Assembly: GCA_905250885.1 (NCBI GenBank)
Contig: CAJNOQ010000416.1
Coordinates: 1 to 51,562 of the forward strand
Direction: 5' to 3'
Source: Didymodactylos carnosus
Lineage: Eukaryota > Rotifera > Eurotatoria > Philodinida > Philodinidae
Length of the DNA stretch: 51,562 bases
Of the stretch, positions 34,601 through 47,928 are shown one piece after another (the first letter of the stretch is position 1; each line of letters starts with the position of its first letter). Below the pieces are notes generated by a model, which was not told the DNA's origin, did no database searches, and saw nothing but the letters and a program-made list of their open reading frames with translations. Position numbers and translations under genes: made by a program.

Positions 34601-37600
34601 ATAATAATGAATGTAAATATGCAACAACAGCAGCCTCTTTAGTTTCTAATGAGTTACCCTTTTTCCTTCTTTATTTACAAGTGTATATTCATTCGATTTT
34701 TCTCTTTTATCTGAAAAATCAGACAAATTTTTTTACTATATACAGTGATCTAATTTCTATATGCTAGAGGACGGCGTTAATCAGAGATAATCTGTTTGTT
34801 TCTTTAATAAAATGCGCTCTGAGAAATATTCTTTTATTCACATAACACATCAATCAAACTACACTTGAAACACGCAACCCTTTTTTTTTGTCTATAGAAG
34901 ACAATATAACTATTTTTAACTTTGCATATGGAGAAATTTGAGAGAAAAATATGCTAAACATATGTGTTAACACCTTATTAGCGTTTTTCATCAGTAAAAA
35001 AAGGTGCACACAAACATACATTGTTTTATTATAGAAGAAAAATATCAACAATGCATAATTGATGTCTTTATCTTCGAAGAAAAAGAAAAGCCTTCATTGA
35101 TGTCTTTTCCTTATTCTCGTATGTCATTATCACATCGTCGATTCGACAAGATGATGCGTGTGTGTAAATGAACTTGATAGGTGGGTTACTATGTTTCAGG
35201 TTTGAAAAGTCCATTAAAAGAAACGCTACTTCTAAAGAGATTGTCACATTAGAAGACTCTGTTGAGCTCATTATATAAAGGTTTTAATGGAAGACCTTCA
35301 TTATTCCTATTATATGTCGATGATGCGGCAAAAAAATTAACAAAAAATAAATTATATGAATAAGAATTTGTTATAGTTGGTACAAATTTTCAAGTTTGAT
35401 CTATGAATGATCTTAAAAACAGAAATCTGTCGGACTATTCTATAGTGATCAATCAACTAATTATAGAATATCTAATTAAAATGAAGAGTCAGTTAATTTA
35501 CGATCCGAAGGAGAGAAAAGTATTATGGTTAATACACTAACAACTTTATATTTGAAAAAAAAGTCGTCGTAAAGATAAACAACGTATGATTATAGTATAG
35601 ATTATTAGATCAAAAGTAACAATAAACAAAATTTAAAACTGATAACATCGAGTTGATTGCGCACGTTTAATCGTTGCACAATATATGGACTAGAAACAGG
35701 ACTCAAGTTACGATACTCGTACAAAATTGATTTAGTATTTCGTCAGTAGTTTAACACGTTCACTGTTTATGTATCATATATCATCAGCATTTAATTTTTG
35801 ACCATGAAGATCGTATCAGATATGATACATTTACAAGATTAGATTAAATATCATTTTTTGTTTTAAATGTGAAATGTACATAAAAACTGGCAATAGGAAC
35901 ATGTGAGAGAAGGTATGAAGTATGTACCATATGAACATGAACTTCATGGTCAAAAATTAAATGAATCATATATGATACATGGACAGTGAACGTGTTAAGT
36001 TTGAGAATTACATAATGCTTTGTATTCTGAACGTATAAAGTTTAGATTTTTTATTTTTATTTTAATCAAAGATCAATATAAAACAAACAGAAGATTTCTA
36101 GTAGTAGCTTAGTATCAAACCTATTTTAATTCTAGCTAACTGTGTATCATTGAAAGACAGTATTTAAATCTATTCGTTATAGAAAATTTCAAATTTTTTA
36201 CATTGTATGACCGATACTTTATAATCAAACTTCTTAAAACTTTTAGAAAAAGAGCTGAGTAAAAGTTTTTAATGAGATATTCTCATGGGAACACAAATCG
36301 CTATTTTATTTAAATATAGCGGCAAAACTTTGAATAATGCTACGTTAAATTATGAAAAAATGTTTTAGTCTATTGCGAAAAAACCAGTGATTAAATAAAT
36401 ACTGCACCATCCTGTATATGGTTCATGGCAAAGATCGTAGTTGAATCGAATATAAATGAAAATACACGTAAGATAATGATATTTTTTCAATTGGTTGAAA
36501 TAATTCAAAATAAATAAATGCTTTTAAAAATTCAAAATAAAACAAAAAAAAATGACAAAATAAAAGTGGAATTAAACATTGAAGAGATTATCTTATGCAT
36601 GAGGAAAATAGGAGAGTTCTCTTTTAAGTATTTATAGATCTCATTTCATGTTTTCGATTCAGTTTATGAACATTTATATTAAATTTAGATATTCTAAAAT
36701 TTGTGAACATTCACAAGCAAAATAAGAAATGGTATAGGATAAATGTGTTTTTGTTGATGTAATATATAACATATTCAAGAAGAATAGTGATCCAATACCA
36801 GAGACTCGTCCGTTTTTAACGCAAACAGTTATACACATTTCAATCAAGAATTATCTTATAAAAAAAGATTTATACATGAGAATACATAGTCTCATCTGAA
36901 GTTTTAGACTTAAAGGTCAAAGTCGACAAAGTATTTATTAATTCTCTGAATGATTAGACAGAAGAGACAAACCACACATCATCAATCAATTCTTTTGTTT
37001 TATGCAAAAAAAAAACATTTTTTTTTTTCCATCTATACGCTTAAGATATATTATACAATAAAAGACTGTATAAATATATTATAAAATTGATACAAATATT
37101 TCTTTAACAAATTCAATAAAACAGTGTTTCACACTTAACAATATTTTCACATGGAATGAAAATATTTTAGAAAGATCAAACGTACTGATTTTTAATATTA
37201 CTTTTATATTCTAGATAATTATTCTATATCTATACATGATAACTACTTAAAAATTGGAATCCTATGCAATTTTTCACCTATCACTTTTACTGAAACATAG
37301 TAGAATTCAAAAATGTCCGTTTTAGTACATTTCAAAACCTATCATTTATTTATCATTTTGAAGTTTTCTAGTATGACTTAATTTTATATTGAAAAGTCTT
37401 ACCAAATATCTAATTATTAAAATAAGAAACAATAGAAACATTATGATTATCCTTTAATTTAATTATTTAATGAATTCTTTTTGTTTTTTTGTTAATGTAC
37501 TTACCATTGAGGCAACCATTAAATCTGCTGCTGCTAATGACACAATTAAATAATATGCCACTGAATGTAAACTTTTCTCTAAAAATACAGCAGCAATAAC

Positions 37601-37852
37601 AAATATATTTCCTGTTATTGTTGCTAATATAATTCCTCCGAGAATGATTGTGGTCAATATACAATGTTGAATTGATACAAGAACATTTGTATCTTGTTGT
37701 ATTGTTAAAATATTTCTTGTTGTTTGATCGTCTATATTGTTGTTGTTGGTGTCTATATTGTTTGCATCCAATATAGATGATGAATTTAAATATATACTTC
37801 CGTTTATACAAGATAAATTGTATGTTAAAAAACAGTCCATTGAATCGAACAT
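28694..37852 (-). CDS. 5-HT1-type aminergic G-protein-coupled receptor
   Basis: Three exons, 37852-37505, 30443-28869 and 28783-28694, join in frame to 670 residues. Exon 1 carries an Asn-rich glycosylatable N-terminus, TM1 (T-G-N-I-F-V) and TM2 (LIVSLAAADLMVA). Exon 2 carries TM3 with the amine-binding Asp (residue 144, FIDLLCC) and DRYWAIT at 161-167, then TM4, TM5 (ILSTIGAFYIPL) and TM6 (F-I-V-C-W-L-P-F-F), ending at N-P in TM7. Exon 3 supplies V-I-Y and a short basic tail. The sequence around DRYWAITNIDYGTKRTP and AAKFRIRKK is closest in my memory to 5-HT1 receptors, which couple to Gi/o and lower cAMP; ligand and coupling are inferred. Intracellular loop 3 is about 330 residues of low-complexity Asn/Thr/Ser/His sequence. 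Intron 1 is 7.1 kb, far longer than any other in the window. Confidence 0.9.
33481..34282. mobile_element. Large foldback element, ~255-bp arms
   Basis: 33481-33735 and 34025-34282 are inverted copies with high similarity over the whole length; shared blocks include aatggtgtcaaaatgcttca, gcgtatcggtcttccagtga and gatccgcctcgtttgggac. The central spacer is about 290 AT-rich bases. No open frame of note lies inside. Arm ends are gagtagtgtg and, reversed, gagtgtggga. It fits a non-autonomous foldback or long-TIR DNA element; the superfamily is not determined. On the receptor pre-mRNA it would form a long, nearly perfect hairpin. Confidence 0.85.
35751..35998. mobile_element. piggyBac-type MITE, TTAA ends
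   Basis: TTAA at 35751 and at 35995 flank inverted arms starting cacgttcactg. The arms match for about 80 bases (atgtatcatatat, then atttaatttttgaccatgaag), and the total is 248 bases. TTAA target duplication is characteristic of piggyBac-type transposition. There is no coding capacity. Confidence 0.8.
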
Positions 37853-40800
37853 AAACTATTAAATGATGATGATGGTATAATCGATTAGAATTTAACGAGA
37901 AGGCCAACGAGGCCATAAACAACGAATGTTCGATACACTTTTAAAATTATTAACCAACAATAATTGATGGTAATAGTGGACGGATGTTGTACGACGATAA
38001 AATATATATTCCTACAAATTAAAATCAATCAAATTACATTGTCATTGAAGATCAGTCGATTTGTTTTTATTTGATCTTTTGTCTTTGAAACATTGAGTCA
38101 CGATCTATTTGTATGGATGTGTGGATGGATTATTATTATTATTATAAAAACCAACAATTTTTTTTTTTCGTACAAATGCTTGTATCACTCTTTCTTTTTC
38201 TTTTGTTGAGGAAATGTACTAATAATGAAAATATATATCATTCGTTGTTGGAATAGAGAGAAAAATCATCATCATCATCTGAAAAGAAAAATAATAATAA
38301 TAAATATATAGATAGAAATATACGAACATAGTTTTTTTTTTCTTTTTCTTTGTTCAAATACAACAGAACAATCATAAGTAATATGCTTAGAAGAAGTTGA
38401 AGAGATAATTGTATCCCTCTTTCTCACTATCTTCATCTATTCGTCTTTCTCATGAGAGTGCCAAAACAATAATCGAACAAATACCACTGCTTCCCAATGC
38501 ACAAACGCGATCATATGAGAGAGAAAGGGACTAATCTCTCTTTACGTAAATCTGAGCTGTATGATCTTCTATAAAATCAATAAATAACTACGGTATATGA
38601 AAAACAATTAGATTTTTTTTCTCTATGTAACTGTATACTACCATAAGGCAGTTAGAATTAATAATAATATTATAATGTTTTATTTTTGTTGACTATCTTT
38701 CTGATTTCTTGAAAGATTAATTAAATCTCATCATACCAAGTAAATATCAACTGTTTTGGGTAAATTTGATATCTAAAAAGCAAACAACTGTTCCATCTCA
38801 CTAATCAAATATTATCACAAATGGTTTTTTACGATGTTTTATTAGTATACAATGATGTCATCTTTGTATGTTTGTTATTCTCACTTGCCGCTATATAGTA
38901 TTTATTAACGTGCACGTTTTTACTGATTCGCACTGTGTACGCCTAGCATTCCTTCTCTCAAAGATTTTTAATTTTCTTAGTTTATAGTTAATATTCTAAA
39001 CGCTGTACATATATGCATAATATATATCATCACACGAACAAAGAAGAATAGAAGATTGTTATGTTATATTCTTTTGCCTCTATCTATCTCTCGATTTTTT
39101 AACTAAAAAGAAAAATGTTCCATTAACCATAGTTTCTGATATATATATTTTTTTATTTGATTGACATCTTCTAGTCAAATAATTTGGAAAAAAGCATATT
39201 TTTGACCTTTGAGTTATTTTTCGGTGTTTATCGTATACTAAAAAATAAAAACAACAAACTTTTGCAAACAAAATAAAGAACGTCCAGTTATTACTAAAGA
39301 GAATTTGTACGAGATCTTTGTGTGTATCTTAAAAATAATTGTTGAGCCTGATCATCTTTGGAATGTATTAAACATTAATAAGAGTATCAATTATTTTCTG
39401 ATTAGATCGAGAAAGATTTTATATAACTTAACCAAATTTTTACAAACTAAGAAAAAAACCTTAATATTCATCAAAAGACATATATATATATATATATATA
39501 TATACAGACATATATCCAATTATTATTATTGTTACTAGATGTTGAAAGATGAATACGCCGATCTTCGTCGCAAATGCTTTTATAAAGTAGCTCTATGTGG
39601 AAAGATGTCGAGATGTCTCTGTGTTTAAGACATCAACAACGTTTTTCGGGGTACTTTATATTCAAAACTCGTATATAAAGCTAATGCCTAACGTCAACTC
39701 AAATGCCATTTGTATGTCATCAAATCGAGAACACGTAAAGAAGAAAAAAAGAAGAAAAACTGTATATATCAAAAACTGTCAGAATGTTTCGTCAGTCTAT
39801 TATTTGCTGTACTTACACTGAAAAATATTGAATAACAATAAAAGAAAAAAAAAAAAGCACCGCATCTTTACAGCCACCTGAACACAAGGATATCTAGTAG
39901 TGGATGATTTAGTATATAGGTTGATAGAATTTTCAACTAGTTTTTATTATCTATATAACCATATGATTTGTTTTCTGTAAATAAATTAAATAAGGCAATA
40001 GTGACCTGTCAACGTTGATCAATAACAAATACTAATACTGAAAGAAAAATAAGATTGAGGTTTTGTTAATTGTGCTTTCCAAAATGTATATCATAAATGT
40101 TCTAATAGTCAAATAGACAATAATTAATTTTATTTCTTAGAATTTCTTATTATTAATTGGCGTACATATTTGTACTTGCTTAGATTTGAGTTATACAGGA
40201 GGAAAAACTATCATGTTTTTTGTTGTTTTTTTATTAATGAAGACGACCATAAGATCTTTTCCCGTCATTAAAATTCATGTTTTTACTCATTGAGATATAA
40301 TTTGTGGATAAGTAATCTTCGATAAATTATTTTTGTTTTTCTCTGTTTTTAGTCGGCGATCTAATCCCAAATGTCTTTAAATTATGGAGACATCATGTGT
40401 TACTATAGACACAATTTTCTTGATCTACTTCTATTTTTGTTTTATTATTTCTTTCTTTGTCAATGTGACAAATTTTCCACTATTTAATCGTTAAAGAGAG
40501 AAAGAGAGACAATGAAGACAAACGAAGGTCAACAACAATTGAGTTAAGACTGACCATCTAAATAAAAAACAATCTTTTAAGTAATAAAAAAAAATTAGAG
40601 ACATAAAAAAATTTATTACACAAAAGCAAAAGTACCATGATAAAGTAATGGATTTTCTTTTTGAATTGAGTAGAGATTTTATAGGACCTATGTGAACAAT
40701 ATTTTCTTTGTTCTTGATGATGTTTATCATTATTCAATGATACAAATGTTCATATAACATGCAAACATTATTTTTTGAAATGGGAAAAATGTCTTAAAGA

Positions 40801-43490
40801 AAAGTGTAGTTTATAGAAAGAGGTATATTATTGTGAATGTTAACAACACTTTGTTACATCTAGTTAAAAATAAAAAATAAAATCGATCATCATATAGTAG
40901 AAAACAAAAAGATTGTCGGTGTCTCTGATGACTTACAATATTAAGAATTATACCTTTTTATTTATAGTCTATATAGATCGAATTAGAATGAAATATTTTG
41001 ACATTTATTACTGACATAAATAAATGAGAATTGTGACTCTGTATAGTGTAATATTAGTAGAATAGATAATATTCTTTTCTGGTATTCAAAACACAATCGT
41101 ATAGAACTATTTGAAATTTTATTCAATATTTATGTAAAAAAATTTTTAAAATAAAAAAAATATATTTAAATATAAGAGAAAAATACAATTGAAAATTTTT
41201 AATCTTTTAAGATAGAATCCTCTAACTCTTCTATCATTTGTAACGTAATATATTTATGAAGTTGAGCACATGGTTAATCATTAGTTTGGTTACGCCAATA
41301 AATCATATCAATTTACCAATTGATTAACTAATAAAGAAATTTTTTTGTTGTTCTTTGTGTTAAAATTTTCTTTTCTCTCGTGGCTATTCGTCTTTCTCTG
41401 TTTCAATACATATTTACATAGATCTATCTATCTATATATATATATATATACAATAAACGTCGTTAATATTTTATAAAATATTCTTCTTTTCGTTCGTTCG
41501 TCGCTTTACGCTACATGTCAGAGATTCTGTCAAAAGATTATCTATAAAAATAGAAGAAAAATATTTTTCATGCTGGATTTAACTAAAATCGAAAGAAAGA
41601 ATGATCTGAATGATTTTGTTCTTATATAGTCTATAGAGCTAGCTATATAAAATAAAGAAAGAAAAAATTAATGGGAGTTGTGAATTCAGTTGAATTAGTT
41701 CGTCGTTTCCGGAACAGATCAAATTATTAGTCTTGTCTTTATTTTATGAGCCATAAGGTGATTTAACAAAAATTGTGAACAAAAACTTCTACTAACAAAA
41801 ATTTTAACTAAAATAATTTAATTTTCTTATTTATGATTATGATACTATCTGTATGTTACACTGACTAATAAATATGTATCATTTATAATGATAATATTTT
41901 AGTAGCTGAATTTAAAGATATAATTCACAGATTAAATTTAATTAATTGATTATTTTAATTACAATGTCTAGAATGACTACTTGAAAATGAACTAAGATAA
42001 TAAAACGAAACTTACAGTGATCTAATTGAGATACAATTGGTAAATTTGAAGACATCTCTTCTAATTGATGTTATAACTATAAATTGTCACTTGACATAAC
42101 AAAAGAGAAATTCAATCTAGCAATATTTGTAACATTTTATAATTGTCCAATAAAAATACTCACTTTTTTTTTTTTATTTTGAATGAAAAACTTGTTTCTA
42201 TTTTTTTTTTTTAAATAACAACAGTCAAAACAAAGAAACGTTTTCCAACACATCGAGAAGTTATTATTTGTCGACAAGAAAATCTTTTTTTTTTTCTGCA
42301 TATATTTGTTTATAACCACTCTTATTAGAAAAGTAAACTTCCTTTCAAATAGGCATAGAAAAGACGTACAATTTAATATCTTTTTTATTTTGTTTGTTTT
42401 CACTAATTTTGCCCACAAATAGCAAACATTAGAGTAGAATTCAAAATCAGTTGTTGAAAATGGTAGCTCATTCTAATGATCATACTGTTTAGATCAATCT
42501 TTAAAATGAGACCGTACTGCTTAGACTTAAGTATTAAAATTATATATTTAAATATTTTTCTATTCAAGTAAAGTGTGTATTCAGATTTGTGCAGTAGAGT
42601 TACGTAGATTCTATAATTTGGAAATACCAGTGCCGAAATGTCGACAAGATTCATATTAGTCTAGTAGAACGTATAGAAAATCTACGCAGATTATTAGAAA
42701 TATTGACAGATCCTTTACAAATTTTTGTCGATGTACTACACATTGTAGTCTCAATGAAGTTGTTTGCGAAATATATAGAAAAGAAACAGATTGTTAATAT
42801 ATTATTAAATTATGTATTGTAAAGATATTTTAAAAATATTTATAGAAAATTTTTCAAACACTTTAAGTGATCTATGCATTATCTTTTGAGATTCTATAAT
42901 AATCTACTATTGAAATGTGCAAAGTTTGTACAAATTTTGAAAAAAAATTTTTGCCACAAAATTTTGTCTACATTCGCATGCTGCTGTTGCAGATTTGATT
43001 CAAATTTATGCAGATTTTCTTTGTAGAAAGATCCCTTGGGCAGATTCGATAAACTTCAAGTCACAGATGAAAAAAAAATGAAATCTATAACTCGTCATAC
43101 AACACAATGCTATTTAAGACAAAAAGGTTTAAGAGGCTTTAACTAGATCTCATTTTAAATTCACATTGCATATAGGTTGTTATTTCCTTTAATATTAGAT
43201 TTGAGCGGAAGAAGGTATGATTTACTTTTTATTAAAAGTATGTCCGTCAAAAAGACAACAACAGAAGACATATTTTTATTAGTAATTACAGGAAAAGGCG
43301 GAAACACGTGATAAAAAGTTAAAAATGTGTATTTCTAATATAATAATGAAAAGGAAATGAATATTTGCATTTATGCAACAAATAAGAAATTAACGTCATA
43401 GCTGTAGATCAACAATAATTATAAAAGTAAAAAGCGTATAGTAAAAATTTCAAAAGAATTATGACTGTTTCCATCCCATGCTTCCAATAT
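37853..43490. other. AT-rich intergenic region, no gene seen
   Basis: Upstream of the receptor ATG. It consists of simple AT-rich DNA with trinucleotide (atc/att) runs near 38120-38300, an (AT)n tract at 39479-39503 and another near 41420-41451. All longer frames here are Lys/Ile/Phe-rich and look composition-driven. Confidence 0.55.
39479..39503 (+). repeat. (AT)n microsatellite
   Basis: An uninterrupted AT dinucleotide run of about 24 bases. Confidence 0.9.
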
Positions 43491-43611
43491 AAAATAATGA
43501 AATATTTCAACGATCGGTTATCGTTTAAATCGCTCTCCTCGTATACATACTAAACGAACTCTGCGTCCAACTTGTCTTCTAGCTGGAATTGGAGTTTTGT
43601 GACTAGTAAAA

Positions 43612-43830
43612 TTATGGATGCAGGAGTTTCTCGAACCATTCGAGATTCAGCATTTTATGTCGGTGCCGATAGTCACAAGGCGGAAATATTCTTCTTGTCG
43701 ATAAGAGAGTACACAATAATGAGTATTGACTAGTTTCAATCTTCTTCACTAGTATTGGTAATAATTCGCAACAAAAAGCACTCATTTCAGAAGAGATTAA
43801 CATGCTTACTACTACTAGGACTAGTCTCAT
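43612..43830 (-). CDS. Weak candidate small secreted-peptide ORF
   Basis: 72 codons in a locally GC-richer patch. The first 18 residues (M-R-L-V-L-V-V-V-S-M-L-I...) resemble a signal peptide, and a few Cys follow. Just past the stop on the same strand, tttactag precedes an Arg-rich open stretch ending RLVCIRGERFKR and a stop near 43523, which could be a downstream exon. No family is recognised. It may be chance or a relic. Confidence 0.2.
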   Translation of the reverse strand: MRLVLVVVSMLISSEMSAFCCELLPILVKKIETSQYSLLCTLLSTRRIFPPCDYRHRHKMLNLEWFEKLLHP

Positions 43831-45094
43831 AAATTTCGCAATTTCTGTATTTCACGGCATCCTACATATCAATTGATCATCTGTGTGTTGAATAGAACAC
43901 GCTACTGTTTCATCTTTAAAAACAGATGCTTCCAGCTATTAAATCAAGAATCATACTAAGATTCATTATTTCCGACCAAATATCATTTTGATGTTACTCT
44001 CTTTCTAAAATTGAAAATCAAAAATAAATACTCACTCTCTCTCTCTCTCTCTCTCTTTCTCTGACTAAAAGTTGCAGCTGGCACCAAATTTGTTTTTCAA
44101 GAATTGACAGTCTTTCTTTTTTTTAGTACTTAAACAGGTTTGTATAAAAGAAAACTCGAACTTAACAGTTTGTTTCCTATCATCGCTTAATAATACAGTC
44201 ACTTACCGTTCTTGTTACATATATATTCTTTATTTGTTATTTATATATGTTTTTGTTCGTCTTTTCTTTTTTATTATGAGAAATACAATAAGACAAAAGA
44301 AATCTCACTATTCATCTATGGCAGTTCTAGGAGTCACTACGAATACTATTTTATTTTTATTTTTTCGCCTCTCTATTTCTTCAAAAAAACAACACAAAAA
44401 ACAACACACAAAGAAGAAAACTATATATTTATTTATTAAAGAAAGGCATACAAAAGTCATTTCTATATTTTGAATACCGGAAGGAAATCTACGTATTTTG
44501 AGTTATTCCTTTTGATGGTTTGCTGTCGAAAGACGGCACCGTACATGTATTATCAAGGATTATGATAGAATCAAAACAAGACAATGTATACTAAATAAAA
44601 ACAAAACAAAAAAGAAAACATGTCGAAGATACAAAAGAAAGATAGTTTCCTCACATTTATAACCGTATTAAAAGCATGTACGGTCTCAAATTTTTTTGTA
44701 ATTTAACCCTTTGAGTCTTAGTGATAAGTATTAAGCTTACCACCGTCAAATTTCGACAGTTTTGGATAAACTTTAACAACTTTTATCATATATAATTTTA
44801 ATAAATTATTTCAACGAAATAGAGCTTCTATAAATGCCTTCTTATATAGTTTATACCATGTTGCATCAAATTTGATTCAGTAAATTCGAAGCTTAAAAGC
44901 GTGAGCAAAATAAATGGCTTATTAACGTACCATCGATCTAAAGGATTTTGATCACATTTAGGATAAAAAGAATTTCTTAAAAACTAGTTTTATAGAGATC
45001 TTTTAGAACACTTGGAGGGATCTCGATTATACGTCCATTGGATTCTACATTGTCTATTATCTATCATATGCAGTTTTAACCAAATTGCACTCAG

Positions 45095-45112
45095 TCTTGC
45101 GATTAACACGTT
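45095..45112 (+). repeat. Single piggyBac-like terminus (TTAACACGTTGGCTGCC)
   Basis: TTAA followed by cacgttggctgcc resembles piggyBac-family termini and partly matches the cacgttcactg of the MITE at 35751. I found no inverted partner nearby, so it may be a truncated copy or chance. Confidence 0.4.
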
Positions 45113-45595
45113 GGCTGCCATTGTATCACCGGCGACATATTTAGCTTTGTTTTTTTTGACGCGAAAATTTGCTACTCTTAAAAAAAGTGATTTTTTCATT
45201 AACAGAACAAAACATTGGAAAAAACGTGATGCGCACTGTTTTCCCGTGGATCCAACGGTCAGAATGAAATCGAGAAATTTATTTTATTCTTCAACTAAAA
45301 TAACTAGACAGGTTTGCAAAATACCCGTTATGAGATTGATTGGTTCTGCTCGTGTTCGACAAATTTCTTGGCCATTTCAAATTTTAATTATCTCAGATCT
45401 GGTTTTTTATAATTAATTTTACATGGGGAATGAGAATAAAACAGTTTTAAAGATAAAATGAACAATATCTATGAAAGATTCGTTTGTTTTTAAAAATGTC
45501 GCCAAATTTCATCAAATTTTAAAACTTGAATATTCTGAAATTTTTTTCATCTAAAAATCGTTTAAAAACAATCAAAAATGACATTTTAGCATGTA

Positions 45596-45671
45596 ACTCG
45601 ATAAACTCTATCCAACCATGTCAAAAAACACGAGAAGAAAATTTGCTACGATTTTGCATTGAAAGCACCTT
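45596..45671 (+). repeat. Dispersed repeat, copy 2
   Basis: Matches 755-832 in the same orientation: ctctatccaaccatgt, then an A-rich stretch, a tgct.cg.tttt block and the closing cacctta. Confidence 0.55.
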
Positions 45672-47928
45672 ACATAATATAAGCAAGATGAAATAGATTT
45701 CAAAGACTTTGTGTTGTATTTTAACAATGATTGTACAAATGAGAGCAGAAATCAAGGAGATGAATGGGAAATAAAGTGTTTTTACTTATTGTTCATTTAT
45801 TATTTTGTTGTTTAGATATCTTATGTTGTATATATCGCGAATAGATATACAGGCCTCAAAGTTATTTATAAGTGAAGAGTATCAATCAGGAACAAATTAG
45901 AGCGTATGGGCAACCGTTTAGTGCTGACGCCGTCACATGTAAACGCAGTTTTCTATGATCGAGATGTAAAATCTATCTAAACGCATTTCAAAGTGCTAAG
46001 TTCCAGTGACGTTTGAGGTGCACTTAAATACAAATATGGCCACCATTCTTTTGTCGAATATTATAATATGAGCGAATCTGGCTGCATTTTCTTGCTCCCA
46101 AGGCAAGTCTAGATGCAATTTTTCTAACATTAGGGGAAAAAATTAGACGCGTCTCAGTACACTTTTCGTTTTTAATCCGATCCTCTAGCTGTGCTTAGAC
46201 GCATCTTAAGATCGGAGAGTATCCACATATGTCTTTAGTTCATTCGAGGAAAAAAGATATGCCTAAACACACTTTTCTCTCATCTAAGTAAAAAAGTGCG
46301 TATAGATGCGTTGTCAGGATTATTTTGATCCCGAAAACACATTCGAGCGTCACTTTTTTCGACAAATGAAAGAAAAATGCGTGTGGACGCTCTTCTCTAT
46401 GATAAAATTTTCCAGTGGAATATCCTTTTAACGAATTCAAACAGATATTTCCATCATGTAAGTTGAAAAATATGCATTATTTTAATAATAATCTAGAAAC
46501 ATATTTCTATATTAATAAGATGAATACATTTTGCAACTTTAACTGAGCGGAATTTTCAGTTTTTATTAACATTAGAAATAAAGTAAAAAGTCATTTAAAT
46601 TACAAATATTACGACTATTTATAATTGAATAGATTTAATAGGATTTTTTTCGCAATTTAAATATTTAATATTGATGATACTGACATTAATACTCGTGAAA
46701 CGCCGCATCATTGTCGAAATGTGTAAACTTAAATGATATATAAGAATCAAATATGATGATGAATTTTCGGTACGGTAGTATGACAAACTCTGTTAGATCC
46801 TGACAATAATACGTCCAATATAAATATTTTGTGTAACTCTTCTTTCAAAAATAATAACTGCTTGAATATAATAACTATTCAAAAAATTGAGAGAATTTTA
46901 TTTATAAGGGAACTTTACTATCAGATTTCTTGCAGTAGTATAATTTTACCAGAAATTTTCTGTGACTCAACGAGAACGTGATTGGTATTTTTGAAAACTT
47001 TTTTACACTATCTCACAGCTGTAGCTTTAGCGATATCTCGAGGCCAGGTTAAGATTTTAGTAAAATCGACAATTTAAAAACGCACAAAGTACAAACTTTG
47101 TCACAGGTACTTCTCTATCAACGCTTCGTCTGAGCAATATGGTTCCTTATGTTTGTTATAGTATGTAGATGTTTCCTTTCTGCAGACGAAATTTTATCCG
47201 AGCGATAGTTCGGAAGTTATATCGTAAATATTGCTTTTTTCCAGCATAGTTATTATACTATTTATAAGCTGCGTTATAGGTGCACTAATGATAATTAAGC
47301 GATTCTCGATAGATGATGTGTGTTATGGTATGTGAGTCACGATTAAGTGTATTGCATACGTCAAAGGACATTATTATAAAAACATTCCAGTATAGAGACA
47401 CAGAATGTTTTATTAACTCGCTAATATCCTATCAGTTCATTTCTTCAACTTTTGCACTTTAGTTTCAGTTTTGCAGAACATTCCGTTTGTTTAGCTCTTC
47501 TAATTGTTGAAAATATTGTTCTTCACTAATCACATTTGTTTGTATAGAATAACTAGCTAGTTCGTTCGAAAACTACTCAGAATCCGAACTTATCTATTTC
47601 AGTACCTTCGATAAAGACATTCTAGCATTACTGCGAGACAAGGACGGATCTACTTAGATCTTGTTTCGTTAGGTAATCCGATAAGCTCTACAAACTGGAC
47701 GGATCAGAATGTTTTAACATCAATGAATTTAAAGTTGATCGTCAGAGATCAATTTCCGGAGCTCTACATAATATATTGGTCGAATTGGCCAATATATTCG
47801 TAATTAGCATAACTAAACGTAATTAGCTCAACTCAAAATGGCGCAATTTGATACGTAAGTGTAGGGCTTACAACACATTAAACGTTGACTCACATCATCG
47901 AGTTGTATGTTATAAATTCAAATTATGG

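Larger units (their letters stand above)
30444..37504 (-). other. 7.1-kb first intron of the 5-HT receptor gene
   Basis: Bounded by gtaagt at 37504 and tttag at 30444-30448, splitting TM2 between M and V. No nested gene is supported: the frames at 31406-31591, 32623-32820 and 34854-35271 have no recognisable content. It holds a foldback element (33481-34282), a TTAA-flanked MITE (35751-35998) and a somewhat GC-richer patch near 31400-31720 with the 10-bp inverted pair ctgcagttga/tcaactgcag. Confidence 0.85.
43840..47928. other. Intergenic with repeat remnants
   Basis: Contains a (CT)n tract (about 44034-44056), a single piggyBac-like terminus (45095-45112), the second copy of the dispersed repeat (45596-45671) and a patch at 45900-46440 with recurring short motifs such as aaaagtgcgt and agacgc. 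The frame at 45012-45416 has no recognisable domain and overlaps the piggyBac-like end, so I do not call it a gene. Confidence 0.5.

Noticed and set aside
45012..45416. 134-residue ORF
   Set aside because: No domain, strong overlap with an opposite-strand frame, and it runs over a piggyBac-like terminus.
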